The notes: generated by a model not told the origin, from the sequence alone. Positions 1 through 8,667 are shown, numbered from the stretch's first letter. The stretch: DNA of 64,000 nucleotides from Alteromonas sp. RKMC-009 (GCF_003584565.2 NZ_CP031010.1:434001-498000); one strand, 5' to 3'. Translations and numbers: made by a program.

Positions 1-1431
1 ACAGGTAAGTTGTCCTGACGCTGTAGTGAGACAAAGTTGGTACAACTGTGCTGCGCAGTCGTCAATACTGACGCCTTGCAGCACTTGTCCCGCATTGAAG
101 TCAATCCAGTGTGGTTTTTGTTCTGCTATTCTGGAATTTGACGATATTTTTATTGTGGGTACAGGGAACCCGAGCGGTGTACCGCGCCCGGTGGTGAATA
201 AAACGATATGAGCGCCACTGGCGGCCAGGGCCGTTGAACTGACAGCGTCGTTACCCGGCGCCTGCAGCAGTGACAAACCTTTCTGGTGAACAGGTTCACC
301 GTATTTCAGTACGCCGCCGACAGCCGCCTGGCCGCCTTTCTGCACCGCACCGAGGGATTTTTCTTCCAGTGTCGTTAAACCGCCGGCTTTGTTACCCGGG
401 GACGGGTTTTCGTAAACTGGCTGGTTATGGTCGAGGAAGTATTGTTTGAATTCGTTGACCAGTGAAACAATGTCGTTGAACACAGGCTCAGACACGGCGC
501 GGTCCATCAGCAACTGTTCTGCACCGAACATTTCCGGGGTTTCTGTTTGCAGTACGGTGCCGCCGATGCCGGTTAAAATGTCGGTCATGCGGCCAACCAG
601 CGGGTTAGCGGTAATACCGCTGAACGCATCACTGCCGCCGCATTTAACGCCCAGAACCAGTTCCGAGGCGGGGATCAGTTCCCGTTTATCGGCACCCACC
701 GGTTTCAGCATTTCGTAAACCAGACGGATCCCTTCTTCAATTTCGTCGCCTACCTGCTGTGAATTGTAATAACGCAGGCGGTCTTCAGGTTTATCTACCA
801 GCTCCAGCATGGCTGAAAGCTGGTTGTTCTCGCAGCCAAGACCAACGATTAAAACAGCACCGGCATTAGGATGGGAAGCCAGTGCTGCCAGAATTGCGCG
901 GGTATCTGTTAAATCGTCGCCCAGCTGCGAGCAACCAAAGGGATGAGTAAAAGCGCGGAATCCGTCACACTCGTTGGCAAAACGGCGCTCACACTCTGAA
1001 GCAATGCGCTCTGCAGTGCGGTTTACGCAGCCAACTGTATTGATAATCCATATTTCGTTGCGGATCCCAACCTTACCATTTTCCCTGCGATAGCCCATAA
1101 ACGTGCCATCTGTGGCATTGCTCCCGGTGGCACTTTTCTTCAGGTCTTTCCACGTGTATGCTTCCTGACCGCTGAGATTGGTTTTCAGGTTGTGGCTGTG
1201 AATATGGGCACCGGCGGCAACATCTTCTGTTAAATGACCAATGGGAAAGCCATATTTAACAATGTTTTCACCGGCCTTCATGGCCTTCAGGGCAACCTTA
1301 TGTCCCGCGGGGATAGCATCAGCCAGGGTAAGCTCAAGATCATTGTTTTGGATACCCGCCTCTAAGTCCATTGTTGCTACGGCAACATTGTCCTGCGGAT
1401 GAACCTGAATCAATTGGGTTTGGTCTTGCAT
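1..1431 (-). CDS. uxaA: Altronate dehydratase UxaA (3' end beyond window)
   Basis: Open on the minus strand from ATG at 1431 to the left edge: 477 codons with no stop. UxaA is about 495 residues, so only the last 15-20 are missing. It dehydrates D-altronate to 2-keto-3-deoxygluconate in galacturonate catabolism. Seen: an N-terminal SAF-like segment (about residues 10-95) and a long C-terminal dehydratase domain containing GLGCENN, LGVKCGGSDAFSG and, near the cut end, a TTGRGTPLGFPVPTIKIS segment, all typical of the altronate/galactarate dehydratase family. A good Shine-Dalgarno (AGGAG) lies 7 bases before the ATG. A perfect palindromic operator sits about 70 bases upstream. The galactarate dehydratase branch is the alternative; the kduI/kduD neighbours favour altronate. 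Confidence 0.9.
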   Translation of the reverse strand, partial: MQDQTQLIQVHPQDNVAVATMDLEAGIQNNDLELTLADAIPAGHKVALKAMKAGENIVKYGFPIGHLTEDVAAGAHIHSHNLKTNLSGQEAYTWKDLKKSATGSNATDGTFMGYRRENGKVGIRNEIWIINTVGCVNRTAERIASECERRFANECDGFRAFTHPFGCSQLGDDLTDTRAILAALASHPNAGAVLIVGLGCENNQLSAMLELVDKPEDRLRYYNSQQVGDEIEEGIRLVYEMLKPVGADKRELIPASELVLGVKCGGSDAFSGITANPLVGRMTDILTGIGGTVLQTETPEMFGAEQLLMDRAVSEPVFNDIVSLVNEFKQYFLDHNQPVYENPSPGNKAGGLTTLEEKSLGAVQKGGQAAVGGVLKYGEPVHQKGLSLLQAPGNDAVSSTALAASGAHIVLFTTGRGTPLGFPVPTIKISSNSRIAEQKPHWIDFNAGQVLQGVSIDDCAAQLYQLCLTTASGQLTC

Positions 1432-1499
1432 ACTTACACTCCTGCTGGCGAAAGGCACCGTTAATTCTGTTAAGACAATGGGAACAGTTTCTTAACATG

Positions 1500-1517
1500 A
1501 ATGCCACCGGTGGCATT
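1500..1517. promoter_or_regulatory. LacI-type operator palindrome upstream of uxaA
   Basis: AATGCCACCGGTGGCATT is a perfect 18-base palindrome between the regulator gene and uxaA. Its 14-base centre, TGCCACCGGTGGCA, recurs exactly at 7338-7351 upstream of kduD. An even palindrome with a central CG is the usual LacI-family operator form. The binding protein is probably the LacI-type regulator encoded next door, which is inference. A further short inverted repeat (GTTAAGA/TCTTAAC, 1469-1475 and 1490-1496) lies on the uxaA side and may overlap the promoter. Confidence 0.75.
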
Positions 1518-1563
1518 GTAGGTCAGAATAAACAGCGGATCAATCTTCATCAGCGAAATTCTT

Positions 1564-2586
1564 TTACTTTTCTGCTTTGCGGGTGGACTCACGAATGATC
1601 AGGTGAGGTTTCACCAGATAACTTTCCATGTCGTCCGTCGGTTTGTTCTCGATCATCGCAATAATTTTCTTCGCAGCCAGTGATGCCATGGCTGTTACCG
1701 GGCGCTTCACTGTGGTCAGCGACGGGATCACTCTGGCAGCCAGCAAGTTATCATCGAATCCGGCAATAGACAGTTCTTCCGGCACGCGTATACCCATTTC
1801 GTGAGCGACTTTCAGTACGCCGGCGGCCATTTCGTCGTTGTTGGCAAAAATGACTGCAGGGCGGGATGACTGAATAAGCAAACTGCGGGCACATTCGATA
1901 CCGCTTTCGTAACTGTTTTTACCTTCGATAACGCGGTTGTCAGGTAAATCGATGCCCAGCTCGCGCAGGGTATCGCGGAAACCTTCAAGTCGCTCAATGG
2001 AAGAGTAGTAAGCCTGCGGACCACTGATGATGGCAATGTCGCGGTGTCCCAGAGACACCAGATAACGGGCGAGATCGCTGATGGCAGCACGGTCGTCAGA
2101 CACCACAATGTTCGCGTGGTCGTCTAAATCCACTGACGCCATACGTACATAATTGATAGCCTGATCGCGCAGGGCGGCAGCCAGTTCTTTGGCTTCAGAC
2201 ACCGGCGGCAGGATCACCACACCGTCGATATTCGAGCGTTTGACGAACTTAATACAGTTGTCGATGAAATCCGGTGAGTTGTAGTGGCAGGGATGAACAA
2301 CCAGTTCATAGCCTTTTTCTGAACAGACGTTCAGAACGCCCCGTTGCACCTGGTCGATATACAGGGCATCCGGGTTATCGTAAATCATACCGAGCAGAAA
2401 TGAGCGGGAAGCTGCCAGGCCACGGGCCTGCTTATCCGGAGAAAAGCCTAACTCATCAATGACTTTCTGGATTTTTTCCCGGGTGGCCGCACCCACATTG
2501 GTGGCGCCGTTGATCACGCGGGAAACCGTACGTTTAGACACCCCTGAAAGGCGGGCTACATCATTGATAGTCGGACGTTTATCCAT
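1564..2586 (-). CDS. LacI-family transcriptional regulator of the uronate locus
   Basis: About 340 residues, the usual length for the family. The N-terminal helix-turn-helix and hinge (about residues 5-55, TINDVARLSGVSKRTVSRVI) is followed by a periplasmic-binding-protein-like effector domain containing the family signature SIAGFDDNLLAARVIPSLTTV near residue 280. A GTG codon at 2595 would add three residues; the ATG at 2586 is preferred because the family usually starts directly before the KRPT-type segment. The gene lies between the kdu-TRAP operon and uxaA on the same strand, so it probably represses uronate catabolism and releases on an intermediate such as KDG or DKI. The effector is not readable from sequence. 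The palindrome at 2607-2618 may serve autoregulation. Confidence 0.88.
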   Translation of the reverse strand: MDKRPTINDVARLSGVSKRTVSRVINGATNVGAATREKIQKVIDELGFSPDKQARGLAASRSFLLGMIYDNPDALYIDQVQRGVLNVCSEKGYELVVHPCHYNSPDFIDNCIKFVKRSNIDGVVILPPVSEAKELAAALRDQAINYVRMASVDLDDHANIVVSDDRAAISDLARYLVSLGHRDIAIISGPQAYYSSIERLEGFRDTLRELGIDLPDNRVIEGKNSYESGIECARSLLIQSSRPAVIFANNDEMAAGVLKVAHEMGIRVPEELSIAGFDDNLLAARVIPSLTTVKRPVTAMASLAAKKIIAMIENKPTDDMESYLVKPHLIIRESTRKAEK

Positions 2587-2606
2587 GTTTTTCACTTATT
2601 ATTATT

Positions 2607-2618
2607 AGCGTTAACGCT
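2607..2618. promoter_or_regulatory. Palindrome AGCGTTAACGCT in the regulator leader
   Basis: A perfect 12-base palindrome 20 bases upstream of the regulator start codon. It resembles generic LacI-family half-sites but differs from the TGCCACCGGTGGCA operators found elsewhere in this locus. It may be an autoregulatory site or the target of another LacI-type protein. Confidence 0.4.
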
Positions 2619-2749
2619 GCTCGTTTTATTTAATCATTGTTGCTCTTTGCACCTCTGACACCTGCTGTTCCCCCTGTAGGGTATCCTGCGGAACGGTCAG
2701 GTCGGGTAAGTTTAGCCTTTTACACTGCGGATTCACAATCTTAATACGT

Positions 2750-2776
2750 ACAAGCCCTACCAGTGGCAGGGCTTGT
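2750..2776 (-). terminator. Hairpin after the kdu-TRAP operon
   Basis: A 9-base perfect stem (ACAAGCCCT / AGGGCTTGT, 2750-2758 and 2768-2776) with a 9-base loop lies directly after the dctM-type stop codon. No clear U-tract follows on the minus strand, so it may only weaken read-through into the regulator gene or protect the mRNA 3' end. Confidence 0.5.
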
Positions 2777-2787
2777 TAAAGCGCATA

Positions 2788-4083
2788 TCAGAACCCCAGT
2801 GCTGCGGGCAGTGCTTCTGAGAACCACGCCACATAGGTGACTAACATCAGCACCACAAACATCGCGGCATAAAGTGGCAACAATGGCCGGATTATATTTT
2901 CCAGTTTGGTTTTTGCGATGGCACAGGTGATAAACAGTACTGCACCTACCGGCGGTGAACACAAACCAATAGATAAGTTAAGCACAATCATAATGCCGAA
3001 CTGCAACGGGGACATACCCAGCTGCATGGCAACCGGCAGAAAGATTGGCGTAAAAATAAGAACGGCCGGTGTCATATCCAAAAATGCACCCACCACAATC
3101 AACAACAGGTTGATAAGCAGTAAGATGACAATAGGATTGTCACTGAGTTCCAGTAATGCGGCGCTGAGCGTTTGCGGAATATTCTCAAACGACAGTAACC
3201 ATGACATCGCCGTAGACGCTGCAATCAGCAACATAACAATGGCGGTGGTCTCTGCAGACTTAAGCAGAATGCCGGGCAGTTCTCTGGTTTTTACCTCGCC
3301 GTAAACACCCACAGACAGGATGAGTGAATACACCACAGCAATGGCACCGGCTTCCGTTGCGGTAAATACGCCGCCGACGATACCGCCGATCACCAGCACG
3401 ATCAGAAACAGACTGGGAATAGCGGCCAGTAGTTTTTCGGCAACCACTTTCATGGGTAAGCGGTCTGACAGCGGATAGCCTTTAATTTTTGCCCAGATGT
3501 AGCACACCACCATGAGTGCCAGACCCACCATGATGCCCGGAATGTAACCCGCCATGAACAATGCAGCGATAGATACGCCGCCGCTGGCAATAGCATAAAC
3601 AATCAGGATGTTACTTGGCGGAATAAGCATGCCGGTTGTTGCAGCCGCCGCGGTAACCGCCGCAGAAAAATTAGGGTCATAGCCCTTTTTCTTCATTTCC
3701 GGCAGCATGAAACTGCCGATGGCTGAACATGCCGCTACCGCAGAACCTGAGATGGCACCAAACAGCATGCAGGACACCACGTTCACCAGTGCCAGACCAC
3801 CCGGCAGCGCACCGATAAGGGCCATGGCACATTCAATCAGCCGTTTGGCAATACCACCGCGCCCCATGATCAGACCTGACATAACGAAAAAAGGTATTGC
3901 AAGAAGCGCAAAGCTGTCCAGTCCGCCGGCCATACGCTGAGCCATCGTAGTCACTGCCGGTTCAAGCTCGATATTTATCAGCATGGCCACCATGGTTGCG
4001 AGACCAATGCTGATAGAAACGGGCACATTAATCAGTAAAAAGAAAAAGAAGCCAACGATGAGGATTATTGCAGTCATTTCCAT
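2788..4083 (-). CDS. TRAP transporter large permease, DctM family
   Basis: 431 residues, normal for DctM. It is almost wholly hydrophobic with about 12 predicted membrane segments. It carries family features such as AIPFFVMSGLIMGRGGIAKRLIE (about residue 60) and TAAAATTGMLIPPSNILIVYA (about residue 145). It is the ion-coupled translocation subunit in the inner membrane, working with the DctQ subunit (start codon overlaps the DctQ stop) and the DctP binding protein upstream in the operon. Being last in a kduD-kduI-dctPQM operon, it most likely imports a uronate or unsaturated oligouronide; the exact substrate is inferred from neighbours only. Confidence 0.93.
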   Translation of the reverse strand: MEMTAIILIVGFFFFLLINVPVSISIGLATMVAMLINIELEPAVTTMAQRMAGGLDSFALLAIPFFVMSGLIMGRGGIAKRLIECAMALIGALPGGLALVNVVSCMLFGAISGSAVAACSAIGSFMLPEMKKKGYDPNFSAAVTAAAATTGMLIPPSNILIVYAIASGGVSIAALFMAGYIPGIMVGLALMVVCYIWAKIKGYPLSDRLPMKVVAEKLLAAIPSLFLIVLVIGGIVGGVFTATEAGAIAVVYSLILSVGVYGEVKTRELPGILLKSAETTAIVMLLIAASTAMSWLLSFENIPQTLSAALLELSDNPIVILLLINLLLIVVGAFLDMTPAVLIFTPIFLPVAMQLGMSPLQFGIMIVLNLSIGLCSPPVGAVLFITCAIAKTKLENIIRPLLPLYAAMFVVLMLVTYVAWFSEALPAALGF

Positions 4084-4571
4084 TACAGCGGCTCCTGTGA
4101 CTCGTCTATCCAGAGGTTATAAATATTGATGAAGCTGTAGAACACCATGATGACGCCGGAAACAGGCAGAACGGTGTAAATCCAGCCCATTTTTACGCCA
4201 AGTGCTGCAGAAATCTGATTAAGATCCAGAGTCAGGCTGACCAGTGCGTTACCACCGACGATAAGTACCAGCACACAAAAGGTAACAACCAGCAGTTCAA
4301 CGAAGGTCATAATGAGTCTGCGCATAGTTTCAGACTGACGGTTTACGATGAGATTAAAGCCCAGATGGACTTTCTGACGGTATGCGTAAGCAGAACCTAA
4401 AATGCCAATCCAGATAAGCAGGAAGCGGGATAGCTCTTCAGTTACCGAAGCGGGATCTTTCAGCAGGTAGCGGGAAATAACCTGCCACACCACCACCAGA
4501 AGGATAGCGGCCATGGCAGCAATCAGCGACGCTGCAAGACTCTTATCAATTAACTTTACTAACTGTCGCAT
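4083..4571 (-). CDS. TRAP transporter small permease, DctQ family
   Basis: 162 residues with four predicted membrane segments: near residues 12-33, 48-66, 88-110 and 130-150. This is the expected DctQ topology. The motif LSRFLLIWIGILGSAYAYRQKVHLGFN (about residues 45-72) is typical of the family. It bridges the DctM channel and the periplasmic binding protein. The gene overlaps dctM by one base and is separated from dctP by two bases, so the three subunits are translationally coupled. Confidence 0.92.
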   Translation of the reverse strand: MRQLVKLIDKSLAASLIAAMAAILLVVVWQVISRYLLKDPASVTEELSRFLLIWIGILGSAYAYRQKVHLGFNLIVNRQSETMRRLIMTFVELLVVTFCVLVLIVGGNALVSLTLDLNQISAALGVKMGWIYTVLPVSGVIMVFYSFINIYNLWIDESQEPL

Positions 4572-4573
4572 GA

Positions 4574-5560
4574 TTACATCGCCTTAATTTTATCTAGCAG
4601 ATTACCCACTTCAGAGCCGGCATAGCTGTCGTGGAAAGGTTTTACTGCATCCACAAAGGGTTGCTTGTCGGGATAAATCACTTCCACGCCATCAGCAATT
4701 ACTTTTTCCAGAGACTCTTCTGTAGACGCCTGCCACAATTTACGCTGATAAACCACAGAGTCGGCCATGGCCTGATTGAGCCAGCCCTGCTGCTGAGGTG
4801 TAAGATTGTTCCAGGTACGCAGCGACATCAGCATGACGTCAGGTACAGAGGTGTGCTCATCCAGCGAATAGTAACGGGCGATTTCGTAGTGGCGGGACAG
4901 GTAATAGCTGGGCGGATTGTTTTCCGCACCGTCGACAACACCCTGCTGTAAAGCTGTGTACAGTTCGCCCCAGGAGACCGGTGTGGCTGCTCCGCCCAGC
5001 GCACGTACGGTTTTCACCGCTGTAGGGCTGTTCAGTACACGGATCTTTAATCCTTTTAGATCTTCCGGCGTGCGAATAGGGCGGTCAGTAGTATAGAAGC
5101 TGCGGCTGCCGGCGTCGTAGTAACCCAAACCTTTCAGCTTGAACGCTTCCACTCCAGAGAGCAAATCTTTACCCACGTTGCTGTTAAGTACGTTCCAGTA
5201 GTGCTCATTGTCACGGAACACATAGGGAATACTGAAAATCTGCATTTCCGGCGCGAAGCCTTCCAGCGGACTGGCAGACACTTTGGTCATATCCAGCGAG
5301 CCGATTTGCAACAGTTCAATCATTTCCCGTTCGGTGCCTAACTGGCTGCCGGGATAAATGGCTACCTGCATGGTGCCGCCGGAATATTCATCCAGACGTT
5401 CACCCAAAAATACCATGGCTTTATGCACAGAATGCTGGGGATCCAGAGAATGCCCCAATCTGAGTACCACCACGTCACTGTCCTGCTTACTGCCACAGCC
5501 GGCAATCAGGCTTGTGATGAATACAAGCAGCAGTACCGGCACAACTTTAAGGCGCAACAT
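4574..5560 (-). CDS. TRAP transporter substrate-binding protein, DctP family (lipoprotein)
   Basis: 328 residues. A lipoprotein signal ends in the lipobox LIAGC with Cys22, so the protein is probably tethered to a membrane rather than freely periplasmic as most DctP proteins are. The family core is visible: the ligand-carboxylate arginine region LKGLKIRVLNSP and the helix PVSWGELYTALQQGVVDGAENNP (about residues 170-215). It delivers substrate to the DctQM pair encoded directly downstream. Context with kduI and kduD points to a uronate or unsaturated uronide. The gene lies 14 bases after kduI. Confidence 0.92.
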   Translation of the reverse strand: MLRLKVVPVLLLVFITSLIAGCGSKQDSDVVVLRLGHSLDPQHSVHKAMVFLGERLDEYSGGTMQVAIYPGSQLGTEREMIELLQIGSLDMTKVSASPLEGFAPEMQIFSIPYVFRDNEHYWNVLNSNVGKDLLSGVEAFKLKGLGYYDAGSRSFYTTDRPIRTPEDLKGLKIRVLNSPTAVKTVRALGGAATPVSWGELYTALQQGVVDGAENNPPSYYLSRHYEIARYYSLDEHTSVPDVMLMSLRTWNNLTPQQQGWLNQAMADSVVYQRKLWQASTEESLEKVIADGVEVIYPDKQPFVDAVKPFHDSYAGSEVGNLLDKIKAM

Positions 5561-5574
5561 ACTTACCTCAATAC

Positions 5575-6420
5575 TTATCTGAGCTGGTCTGGCGGGAACT
5601 TGTCCATATCGTCATAGTCGAGGTTTTCCCCGGCCATGCCCCAGATGAACGCATAGTTCGCAGTGCCCACACCGCAATGAATTGACCAGGGCGGTGACAG
5701 CACGGCCTGCTCATTGGAAACAAAGATATGACGGGTTTCCTGTGGCTCACCCATAAAGTGACATACCGCCTGTCCGTCGGCTAAGTCGAAGTAGAAGTAC
5801 ACTTCGTTACGACGGTCGTGCTGGTGGGCCGGCATGGTATTCCACACACTGCCCGGTGCCAGACGGGTTAACCCCATTTGTAACTGACAGGTATCAACCA
5901 CGGTGTTGATAAGCAACTGATTGATATCACGTTCGTTACTGGTTTCCTGACTGCCAAGATGCAGCACATTGGCATCGCCTTTACCCACTTTTTTGCATGG
6001 GTAAACATGGTGCGCCGGTGCAGAATTCAGGTAGAACTTCGCCGGATTAGCCGCATCGTCTGAAGCAAACACAACGGATTCGTTATCTTTACCGATATAC
6101 AGGGCTTCTTCTTTTTCCAGTGTGTAGGTGGTGTCGCCTACAGTGACTGTGCCGGTACCGCCGATGTTAATAACACCCACTTCACGACGGGCGGTGAAGT
6201 AACTCATTTTCAGCTGGTCATCCAGTGTTTCCAGTTTCAGCGGCGCAGAAGTTGGTACTGCGCTGCCCACCATGAAACGCTCATAGTGGCTGTAGACCCA
6301 GTAAATTTTGCCGTGCTGCATGAGTTTGTCAGCCAGAAAGGCTTCACGCAGTTCATTGGTGTCGTAAGACTTAACTTCCCGTTGTCCTACGGCGTAACGG
6401 ATTTCGTGTTCAGTAGTCAT
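5575..6420 (-). CDS. kduI: 5-keto-4-deoxyuronate isomerase KduI
   Basis: 281 residues against 278 in Escherichia coli KduI. It isomerises 5-keto-4-deoxyuronate to 2,5-diketo-3-deoxygluconate, the step after spontaneous ring opening of unsaturated galacturonate from pectin. The bicupin fold is supported by the metal-site segment MPAHQHDRRNEVYFYFDL (about residues 192-209), which carries the His-x-His and Glu ligands, and by the C-terminal SPPWSIHCGVGTANYAFIWGMAGEN stretch. It sits between kduD and dctP in the operon, with a 30-base gap to kduD. Confidence 0.95.
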   Translation of the reverse strand: MTTEHEIRYAVGQREVKSYDTNELREAFLADKLMQHGKIYWVYSHYERFMVGSAVPTSAPLKLETLDDQLKMSYFTARREVGVINIGGTGTVTVGDTTYTLEKEEALYIGKDNESVVFASDDAANPAKFYLNSAPAHHVYPCKKVGKGDANVLHLGSQETSNERDINQLLINTVVDTCQLQMGLTRLAPGSVWNTMPAHQHDRRNEVYFYFDLADGQAVCHFMGEPQETRHIFVSNEQAVLSPPWSIHCGVGTANYAFIWGMAGENLDYDDMDKFPPDQLR

Positions 6421-6450
6421 GGTGCCTGTCTCTTGTAGGGTTTGTGAGGA

Positions 6451-7212
6451 TCAGCGGGCAAGGAAGCCGCCGTCGACGGCTAACACATGGCCGTTCACGT
6501 AATTGCTTGCATCACTGGCCAGAAACACCAGTGCGCCTTTTAAGTCTTCCGTTTCGCCCCAGCGTCCGGCCGGGATCCTTGAAATAATTTCCTTGCTGCG
6601 GCCTGCATCGTCCTGCAGAGCCTGCGTGTTGTCAGTGCGGATATAGCCGGGCGCAATAGCGTTCACCTGAACGTTGTGCTTGCCCCATTCATTAGCCAGT
6701 GCTTTGGTTAATCCGGCAATGGCGTGCTTGCTGGCAGTGTAGGCAGGTACTGTGATGCCGCCGCTGTAACTGAGCATAGATGCGGTATTAATGATTTTGC
6801 CGTAACCCTGCTCAATCATGTTGCGGCCGATTCGCTGGCTGAGCAGAAACGCTGAGTCTGTATTTACGCGCAACACGTTCTGCCATTCTTCCAGCGGGAA
6901 ATCTACGGCCGGGCTGCGGAAAATCGTGCCGCCGTTATTCACAAGAATATCGATACCACCCCAAACAGCCTGTGCGTCATCAGCCAGCTTCTGAACCGCT
7001 GCCATGTCAGACAGATCGGCATGCAGGGCGGTAACTTCCACGTTGCTGACGGCGCGGATTTTGGCGAGGGTTTCTTCACATCCGCCTTCACGGGAACTGG
7101 CGCAAATAACACTGGCGCCGGATTCGGCCAGAGCGACGGCCATGGCTTGTCCGATACCGCGGCTGGCACCGGTGACCAGCGCACGTTTTCCCGTCAAACT
7201 GAAGTTAGGCAT
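6451..7212 (-). CDS. kduD: 2-deoxy-D-gluconate 3-dehydrogenase / DKI reductase KduD (SDR family)
   Basis: 253 residues when started at ATG 7212, exactly the E. coli KduD length. An AAGGA Shine-Dalgarno sits 6 bases upstream, and the longer reading to 7302 adds a tail not seen in the family. It is a short-chain dehydrogenase with cofactor motif GASRGIGQ (residues 16-23), NNGG, and catalytic Ser plus YTASK (Tyr and Lys near residues 155-160). It reduces 2,5-diketo-3-deoxygluconate to 2-keto-3-deoxygluconate, which joins the product of UxaA. It is the first gene of the kduD-kduI-dctPQM operon, downstream of the operator at 7335-7354. Confidence 0.94.
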   Translation of the reverse strand: MPNFSLTGKRALVTGASRGIGQAMAVALAESGASVICASSREGGCEETLAKIRAVSNVEVTALHADLSDMAAVQKLADDAQAVWGGIDILVNNGGTIFRSPAVDFPLEEWQNVLRVNTDSAFLLSQRIGRNMIEQGYGKIINTASMLSYSGGITVPAYTASKHAIAGLTKALANEWGKHNVQVNAIAPGYIRTDNTQALQDDAGRSKEIISRIPAGRWGETEDLKGALVFLASDASNYVNGHVLAVDGGFLAR

Positions 7213-7334
7213 GACATTTCCTTTTAGCGTAAAAACGATGAATTTTGCGGGTGTTGTAAATGAACCGGAAACGCATTTTCCGGATAAGCGATGAAACACC
7301 ACACACAGTTTACAATGTTAACAATATTTAAAAT

Positions 7335-7354
7335 AATTGCCACCGGTGGCAATT
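7335..7354. promoter_or_regulatory. LacI-type operator palindrome between kduD and the DUF4861 gene
   Basis: AATTGCCACCGGTGGCAATT is a perfect 20-base palindrome in the divergent promoter region. It shares its 14-base centre with the site at 1500-1517. A possible -35 (TTGTCA, 7353-7358) and -10 (TATTTC, 7375-7380) for the rightward gene abut it, so a bound repressor could block the DUF4861 promoter and probably the kduD promoter as well. Confidence 0.8.
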
Positions 7355-7422
7355 GTCAATATATTAGTGCAAAGTATTTCCCCGAATAACGACCTCTAAA
7401 CGACGAAATCACGGAGCGCAAT

Positions 7423-8667
7423 ATGAAGAAATCAACCCTGCCACTGAGTATCATTCTGGCGTTATCCGCTGCCGCATGCAGCCCTGATAAAACCCCGTCT
7501 TCTAATCAGGAAAGTCAGGAAAAACAATCATCTGCAGAATCTGTTGTCAGTAAGGTCAGCGTGAGTAATCCGGCCGGCGGCGCAGCGCTTCCGCAACTTC
7601 TGCGTTTTCCGGCAAGCGCATTTGATGACGACAATGCAGTGACAAAAAAAGTGACAAACTTTCCTTCTGAGTGGACAAAAGATCAGCAGGGAAATGATGT
7701 TCTTAACGTTTTAGTCACATTGGATGCCGGTGAAAAAGCCACAATTGCTCTGTCAGATTCAGCCCCGGATGCACCGGATGTTGCTTACACTGAATTGTCA
7801 GTTCGTCAGGGCGGTGAATGGGATGGTAAAGAATATAAAGCAGACGGTTTCAGCTTTGAGAATGTAGATTCTTTTACTGCGCCTCCGCAACTGACTGATC
7901 ATTCATACTATTTACGTTATGAAGGACCTGGCTGGGAAAATGACCTTGTGGGATACCGCTTATATCTGGACTGGCGTAACGGCACGGATATCTTTGTAAA
8001 AACCGGTAATGAGCCCGTGCTGCATCAGGTGGGGCAGGATGGTTACGACAGCTATCATGATTTGTCTGACTGGGGCGGCGATGTGCTGAAAGTGGGTAAG
8101 GCGCTGGGTCTTGGTTCTTTTGGCCGTATGGAAGGCGACACGGTAATGCATATGCAGAACGTGGACGAGATGTCCTGGGTACTGGGCCATGACGACAAGC
8201 TGTCTGCCGGGTTCACCGTGAATTATGATGGCTGGGATGTGAATGGTAAGAAACTCGATGCCAGTGCAGATTACGAAATTCACGCCGGTGACCCGTCAAC
8301 TACGGTAACCGTGTCGTTAAGCGAAACAGCAGATGACCTGGTAACGGGCATTGTTAAGCATGACAACACTCAGTACATCGAACTTGAAATGAATGGCTGG
8401 GGCGTCATTGCCACTTACGGTAAGCAAAGCTTGCTGGGCGAAGATGACGAGCTGGGCATGGCACTGTTCTACAAAGTAGACGATATCTCCCGCAAATTTG
8501 AAGCGGAATATGACTATTTGATTCAGTTCAAGCCGGCAACAACCATGGAATATCAGTTCATGGCAGTATGGCCTTCTCACCCTGACAGCCCTGATGACGA
8601 AAGTGGCTTCACAGAACTGCTGAAAACCAAACTTAAAGCACTGGCAAGCCCTGTAACAGCGGGGTAG
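7423..8667 (+). CDS. DUF4861-family lipoprotein of the uronate locus
   Basis: 414 residues. It has a lipoprotein signal with lipobox SAAAC (Cys19), followed by a low-complexity Ser/Gln-rich linker to about residue 50. The body resembles DUF4861: the segments GWENDLVGYRLYLDWRNGTD (about residues 170-190) and HDLSDWGGDVLKVGKALGLGSFG (about 210-232) are the conserved core as I recall it. DUF4861 genes tend to lie beside polysaccharide-lyase and uronate genes, but I know of no proven reaction. The gene is divergent from kduD with a shared operator, so it is probably induced by the same uronate. The start is supported by GGAG 8 bases upstream of the ATG. A role in binding or processing oligouronides at the cell surface is inference. 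Confidence 0.78.
   Translation: MKKSTLPLSIILALSAAACSPDKTPSSNQESQEKQSSAESVVSKVSVSNPAGGAALPQLLRFPASAFDDDNAVTKKVTNFPSEWTKDQQGNDVLNVLVTLDAGEKATIALSDSAPDAPDVAYTELSVRQGGEWDGKEYKADGFSFENVDSFTAPPQLTDHSYYLRYEGPGWENDLVGYRLYLDWRNGTDIFVKTGNEPVLHQVGQDGYDSYHDLSDWGGDVLKVGKALGLGSFGRMEGDTVMHMQNVDEMSWVLGHDDKLSAGFTVNYDGWDVNGKKLDASADYEIHAGDPSTTVTVSLSETADDLVTGIVKHDNTQYIELEMNGWGVIATYGKQSLLGEDDELGMALFYKVDDISRKFEAEYDYLIQFKPATTMEYQFMAVWPSHPDSPDDESGFTELLKTKLKALASPVTAG

Noticed and set aside
1812..2108. Overlapping frames inside the regulator and other genes
   Set aside because: They are antisense or out-of-frame shadows of clear family genes with no independent ribosome sites.
7213..7302. N-terminal extension of KduD
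   Set aside because: The extra 30 residues are not in the family, and the ATG at 7212 gives the exact E. coli length with a good Shine-Dalgarno.
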